A DNA stretch of 20,583 nt from Ruminococcaceae bacterium UBA1417 (GTDB lineage Bacteria > Bacillota > Clostridia > Oscillospirales > Acutalibacteraceae), in assembly GCA_002305575.1 (NCBI GenBank), contig DBPP01000006.1, positions 1 to 20,583 on the forward strand, in the 5' to 3' direction. A program made the position numbers and the translations under genes. Under the pieces are notes generated by a model. The model ran no database searches and was not told the DNA's origin. It saw only the letters and a list, made by a program, of their open reading frames with translations. Of this stretch, positions 13,876-20,583 are shown in pieces; the stretch's first letter is position 1, and each line of letters opens with the position of its first letter.

Positions 13876-14745
13876 ATGAATAACCCTGCAAAACGCATCG
13901 GCCGCGAAGAGGTCAACAATTTCCTTCTCGTCACTTTCGGCACGGTACTTACAGCCGTCGGCATTTACTTCTTCAAGTTCCCGAACAATTTTTCCACAGG
14001 CGGTGTCAGCGGTATTTCCATCCTGCTCGGTAAGTTGATTCCCTTTCTTTCTCCGGCGGTTACGATGTGGGCAATCAACCTGATTCTGCTTCTGATCGGC
14101 TTTCTATTTTTCGGTCGGGGTTTCGGCTTGATGACGGCGTATTGCAGTATGCTGTATTCGTTTTTGACCTGGCTGTTTGAGGTCATCTACCCCATGACCG
14201 AGCCATTTACGGATCAGCCGTTTTTGGAGCTTTGCTTTGCGATGATGCTGCCGGCGGTCGGCTCGGCCATCCTGTTCAACTGCAACGCATCGAGCGGCGG
14301 TACCGATATTGTGGCGATGATTCTGAAAAAATACACGAGCCTTGACATCGGCAAGGCGCTTTTGGTCAGCGATGCGCTGATCGCGTTTTCCGCCAGCTTT
14401 GTTTTTGACATCCGCACCGGTATGTTTTCGCTGCTGGGTCTGGTTATCAAAGCGTTTGTGGTGGATTCCGTGATTGAAAGCATCAATCTGTGCAAGTATT
14501 TTTCCATTGTCACTTCCTGCCCGGATGCCATCTGCGATTACATCATCCGGGAGATCAAGCGCAGCTCCACAGTGGTGGATGCCGTGGGCGCCTATACGCA
14601 TGAACAGAAGAAAATTGTGATGGTTGCGTGCCGGCGCGGTGAGGCAGTAAAGCTGCGTCAGTACATCAAGTCGGTAGACCCGACGGCATTTATGTTCATC
14701 ACCAATACGAGCGAAATCATCGGAAAAGGTTTTCGAACCGTGTGA
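13876..14745 (+). CDS. YitT-family membrane protein (DUF161 plus DUF2179)
   Basis: The 289-residue protein has about five hydrophobic helices in the N-terminal two thirds, including FLLVTFGTVLTAVGIYFF and the family segment NNFSTGGVSGISILLGKL. The loop NASSGGTDIVAMILKKYTSLDIGKALL is characteristic. The C-terminal soluble domain (from about VTSCPDAICDYIIREIK to GKGFR) is DUF2179, a PII-like fold. Such proteins are common in Firmicutes; their transport role remains undefined. The start at 13876 follows AGGAG by about eleven bases; the in-frame extension to 13738 overlaps the NUDIX gene and its own promoter. Confidence 0.9.
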   Translation: MNNPAKRIGREEVNNFLLVTFGTVLTAVGIYFFKFPNNFSTGGVSGISILLGKLIPFLSPAVTMWAINLILLLIGFLFFGRGFGLMTAYCSMLYSFLTWLFEVIYPMTEPFTDQPFLELCFAMMLPAVGSAILFNCNASSGGTDIVAMILKKYTSLDIGKALLVSDALIAFSASFVFDIRTGMFSLLGLVIKAFVVDSVIESINLCKYFSIVTSCPDAICDYIIREIKRSSTVVDAVGAYTHEQKKIVMVACRRGEAVKLRQYIKSVDPTAFMFITNTSEIIGKGFRTV

Positions 14746-14751
14746 GTTTTC

Positions 14752-14777
14752 AAGGGGCTTTGTTAGGCCCCTTTTTT
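14752..14777 (+). terminator. Intrinsic terminator of the YitT-like gene
   Basis: AAGGGGC (14752-14758) pairs with GCCCCTT (14767-14773) and runs into six T. It begins seven bases after the stop codon. Confidence 0.9.
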
Positions 14778-14815
14778 CTTTGTTCTGGGCTATACATTGT
14801 GTGTAACGCCCGAAT

Positions 14816-14839
14816 GCGGCCATATATGCGGCCATATAT
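14816..14839. repeat. Tandem 12-bp repeat upstream of the aldolase promoter
   Basis: GCGGCCATATAT occurs twice in direct succession (14816-14827 and 14828-14839). The junction also makes a palindrome ATATATG-CGGC-CATATAT (14822-14839 region). It ends 12 bases before the -35 box, so it could be an activator or repressor site. Confidence 0.6.
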
Positions 14840-14851
14840 TTCGAAATGGGC

Positions 14852-14880
14852 TTGATTTTTCACGACAATTCCTCTATAAT
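14852..14880 (+). promoter_or_regulatory. Promoter of the aldolase gene
   Basis: TTGATT (14852-14857), 17-base spacer and a perfect TATAAT (14875-14880) lie 39 bases before the start codon. Confidence 0.85.
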
Positions 14881-14919
14881 AAAAGGGACAAAAAATTTCC
14901 TTTATGGAGGCAGAAATTT

Positions 14920-15783
14920 ATGTTGGTATCGGCAAAGGAAATGCTGAACAAGGCTAAGGCTGGCAAGTATGCCGTCGGCCAGTTCAACATCAATAATCTG
15001 GAATGGACAAAGGCGATTCTTCTCACGGCGCAGGAGAACAACTCTCCTGTTATCCTCGGTGTCTCCGAAGGCGCAGGCAAGTATATGTGTGGCTACAACA
15101 CCGTTGTCGGCATGGTCAACGGTATGCTGGAAACCCTGAACATCACGGTTCCGGTTGCGCTGCATCTGGATCACGGCTCCTACAATGGCGCGCTGGCCTG
15201 CATTGAGGCTGGTTTCTCGTCCATTATGTTCGACGGTTCCCACTATCCGATCGAAGAGAACATCGAGAAGACGAAGGAACTCATCCGCATTGCGGGTGAG
15301 AAGGGCATCTCCGTTGAGGCGGAGGTCGGCGCGATTGGCGGCGAAGAAGACGGCGTCATCGGCGGCGGCGAAGTTGCGGATCCGGCAGAGTGCAAGATGA
15401 TTGCGGATCTCGGCGTCGATATGCTCGCGGCCGGTATCGGCAATATCCATGGCAAGTATCCGGCCAACTGGAAGGGCCTGAACTTCGACGTGCTCGCAAA
15501 GATTCAGGAACTCACCGGCACGATGCCGCTCGTTCTCCATGGCGGCACGGGTATCCCGGCAGACATGATCAAGACGGCGATTTCCCTCGGCGTTTCCAAG
15601 ATCAACGTCAACACGGAGTGCCAGCTTGCATTTGCGGACGCTACGAGAAAGTACATCGAGGCCGGCAAGGATCTCGAGGGCAAGGGCTTCGATCCGAGAA
15701 AGCTTCTCGCGCCGGGCTTTGAGGCGATCAAGGCAACCGTTAAGGAGAAGATGGAGCTGTTTGGTTCCATCGACAAGGCCTGA
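14920..15783 (+). CDS. fba: Class II fructose-bisphosphate aldolase
   Basis: The 287-residue protein shows the class II aldolase zinc ligands and substrate motifs: LHLDHGSYN (catalytic Asp and zinc His), SIMFDGSH, VEAEVGAIGG, GIGNIHGKYP, VLHGGTGIP and SKINVNTECQ. It splits fructose-1,6-bisphosphate into dihydroxyacetone phosphate and glyceraldehyde-3-phosphate in glycolysis. Length and sequence suit the short Firmicute FbaA group; relatives acting on tagatose bisphosphate look very similar, so that activity cannot be excluded. ATG 14920 follows TGGAGG by nine bases. The codon use is strongly biased (AAG, ATC, GGC), as expected for a highly expressed gene. It has its own promoter and terminator. 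Confidence 0.95.
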   Translation: MLVSAKEMLNKAKAGKYAVGQFNINNLEWTKAILLTAQENNSPVILGVSEGAGKYMCGYNTVVGMVNGMLETLNITVPVALHLDHGSYNGALACIEAGFSSIMFDGSHYPIEENIEKTKELIRIAGEKGISVEAEVGAIGGEEDGVIGGGEVADPAECKMIADLGVDMLAAGIGNIHGKYPANWKGLNFDVLAKIQELTGTMPLVLHGGTGIPADMIKTAISLGVSKINVNTECQLAFADATRKYIEAGKDLEGKGFDPRKLLAPGFEAIKATVKEKMELFGSIDKA

Positions 15784-15818
15784 TTTTACAAATATCTGTA
15801 AAACCCAATGTGCAGTGG

Positions 15819-15852
15819 AAAGCATCGGTTCTCCGGTGCTTTCTTTTTTTTG
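15819..15852 (+). terminator. Intrinsic terminator of fba
   Basis: A 10-bp stem with one T-G wobble (AAAGCATCGG at 15819-15828, CCGGTGCTTT at 15833-15842) and a four-base loop is followed by a T-rich run to 15852. Confidence 0.9.
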
Positions 15853-16043
15853 TTTGGCGGGCTTTACTTGTGAATCTGTGGCATAGTTTTCCTGAAAACA
15901 GCCGAGAAGCGATAAACGTCTTTTTTATTTCACTGGTGTTTAGAGGGGGGGCGTAAAAAGATGGGAAAGAATTTGTGTTCCCGCGTCTTGCATTGTTTAT
16001 AGGGCATTTTGGCTTGCAATGGGGGCATGAACCAATATAGGGA

Positions 16044-16072
16044 TTGCCGTCAGAAAATAGTGAGGCTATTAT
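16044..16072 (+). promoter_or_regulatory. Possible promoter in the intergenic region
   Basis: TTGCCG (16044-16049), 17 bases, and TATTAT (16067-16072) precede the possible gene remnant. Transcription would begin near 16079. Confidence 0.4.
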
Positions 16073-16079
16073 AATATAG

Positions 16080-16240
16080 GATAAGCCTAACGAAGAAGTT
16101 TATTTGATTTCTGTCTGCGATGATGGGAAAGCTTTGCGCATTCGGAAACGCGAAAAGGCGGAAGTCGCCTGGGCAAATCATTTGAATGAACGCGGCTATT
16201 CCGAAATGGCAGACGGGAAAACGCATGAGAGGATATCGCG
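16080..16240 (+). pseudogene. Possible remnant of an unrecognised protein-coding gene
   Basis: From just after a TAG at 16077, one frame reads as a plausible protein: NEEVYLISVCDDGKALRIR, then AEVAWANHLNERGYSEMADG. Its charged/hydrophobic balance looks more like real protein than most chance ORFs here. There is no good ATG or RBS (the nearest start is TTG 16104). The frame continues open to 16394, but its second half contains the next gene's promoter, so the real part probably ends near 16240. I do not recognise the family; it may be a gene fragment, a small TTG-started gene, or chance. Confidence 0.25.
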
Positions 16241-16307
16241 AATATTGTCAAACTTTTGTGGTTGCTTGAGCAGCCTTTGTACAGTTGCTTTTCAGACCAT
16301 TGCCATC

Positions 16308-16336
16308 TTGAAAGTTTCAGAAAACTATGCTATACT
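16308..16336 (+). promoter_or_regulatory. Promoter of the pseudokinase gene
   Basis: TTGAAA (16308-16313), a 17-base spacer and TATACT (16331-16336) stand about 94 bases before the start codon. Confidence 0.7.
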
Positions 16337-16429
16337 GATACAAATCAAGTGGCGCTTTGACACAAACATTGTGAAAAATGCGCGCAAGGCCTGAATTTGG
16401 AATTTCTGAAGGTCAGAAAGGAAATATCC

Positions 16430-18046
16430 ATGGACGAAAATAAAACATACTGCATGAATTGCTTTTCAGAAATGGATGCGTCGGGGGAAGCCTGCGCACA
16501 CTGCGGCTGGAAAGACGAAGGGCAGATGCGCAACGCGCTGCCGTTTGGCACACGGATTGGCGGCAAATATCTCATCGGGCAGGCGACGCGCATCAATGGT
16601 GCCGGGATCACATATGCCGCGCTTGAGGAAAATACGCTCGAAAAGGTCGAGGTGCGGGAGTTCTTCCCCAACACCCTCGCCTTTCGCGCGCTGAACGGCG
16701 TTTCGGTGAAGCCGGCGGCCGGTACGGAATTGAAGTATGAGGACTATCTGAGCGAATTCGAGCGCTATACGCAGAAGCTCATTCGTGTTTCTGGAACGAA
16801 GCGCATGATGTCGGTGCTTGACACCTTTTCCGAAAACAATACGCAATATACGGTTTTCACGTATGTGGAATCCGTTTCGTTGCGCAGCTATGTGGAAAAG
16901 CACGGCCCACTCTCCTGGGCGGATTGCGAGCGGTATTTCCTTCCGGTTATTCAATCCCTCAGTGCAATTCACGGACAAAATGTGGAGCATCTGGGCATTT
17001 CTCCGGAGACGCTGCGCATTACGCCGGATGATAAGATGATTCTCACGAATTTCGAGATGCAGTCGGTCCGCCGGGCCGGCACCGATCTGATCGAGGACAT
17101 CTATCCGGGGTGTTGGGCCATTGAACAATATTCCAAGACCAAGATCTGCGATGAGGTGACGGATGTCTACGGTTTGTGTGCATCCATGGTGTTTGCCTTG
17201 ACGGGAACAGTGCCGATGGAGGCGCCTAAGCGCAAGAAAGACCCGCGGCTTTTGATTTCTAAAAATGTACTCAAGCAGTTGCCGGAGCATGTGATTCCCG
17301 CCATTGCCAACGGTCTGCAGGTGGATGCGGATCGCAGAACCTCCAGTTTTTCGCGGTTCGCCGCCGAGTTGGCTGCTGAACCGACCGTTATGGAACAGAT
17401 TGTGGAGACGGAAACACTCCGATCTCTGCCGACAGGCGGACGCCGGCCGCGTAAGCACGGACTGCCACTGCCACTTTGGCTTTTGTTTTCGTTTGTATTT
17501 TCATTGGTTGTGATCCTCGCAGTTGCAAGCGTTTGGTTTAAGGACAGCGCTTTTTCCATCCAGAGCATTATGCAGTCCATTCAGGATATCAATGCACCGC
17601 AGGCTGAAATGTTGGAAGTGCCCAATCTGGTTGGTCAGGATTATACTGAAATTGAAGCGCGCACGAAAACCGATGCTGCGTACAATTTTAGGCTGGATAT
17701 TTATGAGGAGATTTTCAGTGATACAATCCCGACCGGACAGATAACCACCCAGATTCCGCTGGCTGGGCAGACGGTAGAAGTTGGTGGAACCGTACGCGTC
17801 GCGGTCAGTCGGGGAGCAAAGAATCGTACACTGCCGGATATTTCCGGTATGACAGCTGACCAGGCGAAACAGGCGCTTGAAAGAGAGGGCTTTGTCATGG
17901 TTTCGGTCAACACGCTGAGCGAAGATGTGGATATCGGCTCGGTGATCGGCTATGCCAATAACGAAGCGGGGGACGCGCTCGCTTACGGCTCCGTTGTTGC
18001 TGTGCGTGTCAGCGCGGAGGAATCCGCAGTCAGCGACGACGCATAA
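16430..18046 (+). CDS. Membrane PASTA-domain protein with degenerate Ser/Thr kinase domain (pseudokinase)
   Basis: This 538-residue protein has an N-terminal zinc ribbon (C8, C11, C22, C25), a kinase-like domain (about 40-315), a basic stretch, one membrane helix (about 347-369) and two extracellular PASTA repeats (about 394-461 and 466-528). It matches the layout of PknB/PrkC-type kinases that sense cell-wall fragments, but the key catalytic residues are changed: the VAIK lysine is Arg76 (VEVREFFP), HRD is HLG (187-189) and DFG is NFE (207-209), with no Asn in the catalytic loop. The PGCWAIEQYS segment (226-235) and D245 helix are kept, so the fold should be intact. A scaffold or sensor role at the cell surface is more likely than phosphotransfer. 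ATG 16430 follows AAAGGA; the upstream TTG form adds 11 residues only. It appears to be transcribed alone. Confidence 0.88.
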   Translation: MDENKTYCMNCFSEMDASGEACAHCGWKDEGQMRNALPFGTRIGGKYLIGQATRINGAGITYAALEENTLEKVEVREFFPNTLAFRALNGVSVKPAAGTELKYEDYLSEFERYTQKLIRVSGTKRMMSVLDTFSENNTQYTVFTYVESVSLRSYVEKHGPLSWADCERYFLPVIQSLSAIHGQNVEHLGISPETLRITPDDKMILTNFEMQSVRRAGTDLIEDIYPGCWAIEQYSKTKICDEVTDVYGLCASMVFALTGTVPMEAPKRKKDPRLLISKNVLKQLPEHVIPAIANGLQVDADRRTSSFSRFAAELAAEPTVMEQIVETETLRSLPTGGRRPRKHGLPLPLWLLFSFVFSLVVILAVASVWFKDSAFSIQSIMQSIQDINAPQAEMLEVPNLVGQDYTEIEARTKTDAAYNFRLDIYEEIFSDTIPTGQITTQIPLAGQTVEVGGTVRVAVSRGAKNRTLPDISGMTADQAKQALEREGFVMVSVNTLSEDVDIGSVIGYANNEAGDALAYGSVVAVRVSAEESAVSDDA

Positions 18047-18064
18047 AACCGTGTGAAATCAAAG

Positions 18065-18093
18065 GGAGCCCTGCTTTCTGGCGGGGCTCCTTT
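18065..18093 (+). terminator. Likely terminator of the pseudokinase gene
   Basis: A 10-bp stem with one wobble (18065-18074 with 18081-18090, six-base loop) is followed by only three T. A second small hairpin CGCATGC/GCATGCG (18094-18100, 18107-18113) comes straight after. Confidence 0.65.
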
Positions 18094-18219
18094 CGCATGC
18101 CGGTAAGCATGCGGTTTGTAATGCGCCGTGACGGGGATACCCTTTCCCATCGGGCGGCGCACAGCGGCCGATGCTTTCGGAAAAACGGCGGTGTGCAGAC
18201 GTGGTGTATTGGTGTTTTG

Positions 18220-18248
18220 TTGTGTTTTCTTTACAGCTGTGGTATACT
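18220..18248 (+). promoter_or_regulatory. Possible promoter of the second AraC gene
   Basis: TATACT (18243-18248) is a good -10 box, with a weak -35 (TTGTGT, 18220-18225) at 17 bases. It is 30 bases before the start codon. Confidence 0.5.
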
Positions 18249-18278
18249 GAAAACAGAGCAAGAGAGAGGAGGTGCGCG

Positions 18279-19103
18279 ATGAACACGATCAAGCACCGGG
18301 CGGAAAATCTCAACAACGGGGGATCCGTCACAGTTTATTACTGCGGTTATGAAAAATGTGAAAGCGGACATTTCTGGGGCCCGGCAATGCGCAACCAGTA
18401 CCTGTTGCACTATGTCCTTTCCGGACGTGGAACGTATGTTGTCGGCGGTGAGACGTATGCGCTGCAGGCCGGCATGTGCTTTCTGATCCGTCCCGGGGAA
18501 CGCACGCTCTACACAGCAGACCGCGAGGACCCATGGGAATACATGTGGGTCGCGTTTGACGGCTTCGACGTGCTGGAAATTCTCAGGCGCACAGGACTTG
18601 TGAACCGGTATATCCTGCCTGTGGAAAATGGGGAAGAATTTGCGCGGTACCTGCGCGAAATGATTGCCGAATTCAGCGGCGGCAGCCTGTTTAAGGTGAT
18701 GAGCTGTTTTTATGGGGCCATGTCTGTGCTGGAAAAATCGGCGCATGGCGGTACGTTTACGCGTGAGCACGAATATGTCAATAAGGCAATCGGCTATATC
18801 AAAAGCAATTACGGTTACCCGATTCAGGTCAGCGATCTGGCCCGCTATATCGGCATTGACCGCACGTATCTTTACCGTATTTTCTTTGCTTCCGAAAGCA
18901 TGTCGCCAAAACAGTATCTGATGCAGGTGCGCATCAATGCTGCCAAAAAGATGTTGCTGAGCGGCGCGTATACCGTCGGGGAAACGGCGCTGTCCTGCGG
19001 CTTTTCCGACGCATCCTCCTTTTGCAGCCGATTCAAGCGCTGTACCGGCATGACGCCGAAGGAATTTGTTGCGGATAGTGAAAAGGATCGTACAGAAACG
19101 TGA
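18279..19103 (+). CDS. AraC-family transcriptional regulator (orphan)
   Basis: The 274-residue protein has a cupin sensor half (HYVLSGRGTYVVGGETYALQAG and FLIRPGERTLY) and a C-terminal double HTH (IQVSDLARYIGIDRTYLYRIF; TVGETALSCGFSDASSFCSRFKRCTGMTPKEF). It should bind a small molecule, probably a carbohydrate, and regulate transcription. ATG 18279 follows AGGAGG by six bases; longer in-frame forms cross its promoter. No metabolic gene lies beside it in the window, so its target is unknown. The last codons and stop lie inside a terminator hairpin. Confidence 0.92.
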   Translation: MNTIKHRAENLNNGGSVTVYYCGYEKCESGHFWGPAMRNQYLLHYVLSGRGTYVVGGETYALQAGMCFLIRPGERTLYTADREDPWEYMWVAFDGFDVLEILRRTGLVNRYILPVENGEEFARYLREMIAEFSGGSLFKVMSCFYGAMSVLEKSAHGGTFTREHEYVNKAIGYIKSNYGYPIQVSDLARYIGIDRTYLYRIFFASESMSPKQYLMQVRINAAKKMLLSGAYTVGETALSCGFSDASSFCSRFKRCTGMTPKEFVADSEKDRTET

Positions 19104-19122
19104 TGTCTGTACGATCCTTTTT
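19081..19122. terminator. Bidirectional terminator between araC-like gene and prfC
   Basis: A perfect 16-bp stem (AAAAGGATCGTACAGA at 19081-19096 with its complement at 19106-19121) and a nine-base loop overlap the end of the AraC gene; its TGA (19101-19103) is in the loop. The A- and T-runs at the stem ends suit termination from either side, for AraC (plus) and prfC (minus). Confidence 0.85.
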
Positions 19123-19166
19123 ATTGCGTATACGGTTTGTACTTTGGAACGTAAATAAGAACTCGT

Positions 19167-20583
19167 TTAGCGGCTGAACTCCGAAAGCTCCAGGCCTTCA
19201 TTGTGTTCAAGCGCCCAACGGATGCTCCACTCGTTGGCAAAGAGCAGCAGATAGCGCCCACGGACATCCTGCACCTTTTTGGTGTCGGACGTGAGGTTGA
19301 GCTTTTTGAGATCGACGTCCGGCGTGTCAATCCAGCGAATATAGGAATAGGGGAGATTCTCCATGCGGATTTCCACGTTGTATTCGTTTTCCATGCGGTA
19401 CTTAAATACGTCAAACTGCAGCGTGCCGACAACGCCGACAATCACTTCCTCCATGCCGGAGGCGATTTCCTGGAAGATCTGGATGGCGCCTTCCTGGGCA
19501 ATCTGTGTCGTACCCTTGACGAACTGCTTACGCTTCATCGTATCCTTCTGCTGCACACGGCAGAAATATTCCGGTGCAAAGGTGGGGATACCCTCAAACT
19601 GCACCTTCTTACCGGTACAGATCGTGTCGCCGATCGAAAAAATACCCGGGTCAAAAACGCCGATGATGTCGCCGGCGTACGCCTCGTCGATGATCTCGCG
19701 GTTTTGCGCCATCATCTGCTGCGGTTGGGCGAGCTTGATCTTTCGGCCGCCCTGCACGTGGGTGACCTCCATGCCGCGCTCAAAACGTCCGCTGCAAATG
19801 CGCATGAAGGCGATACGGTCGCGATGCGCTTTGTTCATGTTGGCCTGAATCTTAAAGACAAAGGCGGAAAAGTCCTGGCTGAACGGGTCCACGATGCCTT
19901 GCTTGGTTTCGCGCGGCAGCGGCGACGTTGTCATGCGCAGGAAACTTTCCAGAAACGGTTCGACGCCAAAGTTTGTCAGAGCAGAGCCGAAAAAGACCGG
20001 AGAAAGTTTGCCGTGGCGGACTTTATCAAGATCAAACTCGTAGCCGGCGCCGTCGAGCAGCTCCACGTCCTCGCGCAGTGTGTTGTACAGGTTTTCGCCG
20101 AGAATGCCCTCGAGCGCAGTATCGTTCAGGTCGATTTCATGCGCTTTCACTTCGTGCTGGCCACGCAGCTCCTTGTCGCCCTCAAAGGCAATGATCTCGG
20201 ATTTTTCGCGGTCGTAAACGCCTTTAAAATCGATGCCGGAGCCGATCGGCCAATTCATCGGGTAGGTACCGATGCCCAACTCCTTTTCAATTTCGTCGAG
20301 CAGGTCATAGGGGCTCTGCGCGTCGCGATCCATTTTATTGATGAAGGTGAAAATCGGGATATCGCGCAGTACGCAAACCTTGAAGAGCTTGCGCGTCTGC
20401 GGTTCAACGCCTTTGGCCGCGTCGATGACCATGACGGCGGAGTCCGCGGCCATCAGTGTGCGGTAAGTGTCCTCTGAAAAGTCCTGATGGCCGGGCGTGT
20501 CGAGAATGTTGATGCAGTATCCCTCGTATTGGAACTGCATCACGGAGGAGGTGACAGAAATGCCGCGCTGCTTTTCGATCTCC
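19167..20583 (-). CDS. prfC: Peptide chain release factor 3 (5' end outside window)
   Basis: The frame is open from the window edge to a stop at 19167, giving about 471 residues of a translational GTPase. Visible are the switch I/G2 segment EIEKQRGISVTSS at the cut end, G3 DTPGHQDF and G4 NKMD, then RF3-type domains II and III ending in LFANEWSIRWALEHNEGLELSEFSR. RF3 uses GTP to remove RF1/RF2 from the ribosome after termination. The first roughly 60 residues, with the P-loop, are missing only because the window ends. It stands convergent to the AraC gene. Confidence 0.95.
   Translation of the reverse strand, partial: EIEKQRGISVTSSVMQFQYEGYCINILDTPGHQDFSEDTYRTLMAADSAVMVIDAAKGVEPQTRKLFKVCVLRDIPIFTFINKMDRDAQSPYDLLDEIEKELGIGTYPMNWPIGSGIDFKGVYDREKSEIIAFEGDKELRGQHEVKAHEIDLNDTALEGILGENLYNTLREDVELLDGAGYEFDLDKVRHGKLSPVFFGSALTNFGVEPFLESFLRMTTSPLPRETKQGIVDPFSQDFSAFVFKIQANMNKAHRDRIAFMRICSGRFERGMEVTHVQGGRKIKLAQPQQMMAQNREIIDEAYAGDIIGVFDPGIFSIGDTICTGKKVQFEGIPTFAPEYFCRVQQKDTMKRKQFVKGTTQIAQEGAIQIFQEIASGMEEVIVGVVGTLQFDVFKYRMENEYNVEIRMENLPYSYIRWIDTPDVDLKKLNLTSDTKKVQDVRGRYLLLFANEWSIRWALEHNEGLELSEFSR

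Larger units (their letters stand above)
15853..16429. other. Long sparse intergenic region before the pseudokinase gene
   Basis: About 580 bases separate fba from the pseudokinase gene. I see two plausible promoters (16044-16072 and 16308-16336), a possible coding remnant near 16080-16240, and a 13-codon ORF at 15961-16002 after a run of seven G. I see no RNA gene, riboswitch or transposon end that I can name. Confidence 0.5.

Noticed and set aside
16466..17458. 330-codon minus-strand open frame opposite the pseudokinase
   Set aside because: Shadow of the PASTA protein gene, whose domains are clear on the plus strand.
19203..20477. 424-codon plus-strand open frame opposite prfC
   Set aside because: Antisense shadow; the minus strand encodes release factor 3 with its GTPase motifs.

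Overview
The window reads as chromosomal DNA of a Firmicute, most likely an anaerobic, moderately GC-rich member of the Clostridia. The reasons are AGGAGG-type ribosome binding sites, consensus TTGACA/TATAAT promoters, frequent GTG/TTG starts, and typical gene content (a YitT-family membrane protein, class II fructose-bisphosphate aldolase, PASTA-domain kinase-like protein, several AraC regulators). The species call is inference. I saw no insertion sequence, phage gene or CRISPR array.

Layout. 1-140: 3' part of a tRNA-Cys and terminators. 149-1974 (minus): an ABC exporter preceded by a 33-codon leader ORF whose stop overlaps the exporter's TTG start. 2079-2190: intergenic control region with a promoter and two AT-rich operator palindromes. 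2220-7913 (plus): five-gene sugar locus made of a ROK repressor, ROK sugar kinase, GH4 NAD-dependent glycosidase, NagB/AgaI-like hexosamine-phosphate deaminase/isomerase and cytoplasmic GH30 beta-glycosidase, closed by a strong hairpin. 7973-9533 (minus): endonuclease IV and a nitroreductase, divergent from a MarR regulator (9672-10175). 10285-13149 (plus): AraC regulator, Gfo/Idh/MocA oxidoreductase and sugar isomerase/epimerase-type TIM barrel in tandem. 13227-14745: NUDIX hydrolase, then a YitT-like membrane protein with its own promoter. 14920-15783: fructose-bisphosphate aldolase with its own promoter and terminator. 15853-16429: long sparse intergenic region with promoters and a possible gene remnant. 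16430-18046: membrane PASTA protein with a zinc ribbon and a degenerate kinase fold. 18279-19103: a second, apparently orphan AraC regulator. 19167-20583 (minus): release factor 3, cut by the window edge.

How the parts work together. The ROK repressor probably binds the tandem palindromes in front of its own gene and controls a cytoplasmic glycoside-degradation operon. The GH4 and GH30 enzymes would release sugars, the ROK kinase would phosphorylate a (possibly amino) sugar, and the NagB/AgaI-like enzyme would feed it into glycolysis. No transporter is encoded beside it. The AraC/oxidoreductase/TIM-barrel trio looks like a second small carbohydrate-conversion unit.

The three most interesting signals are the leader-peptide/alternative-hairpin arrangement in front of the ABC exporter, the tandem operator at 2101-2137, and the PASTA protein whose kinase catalytic residues have all been replaced.
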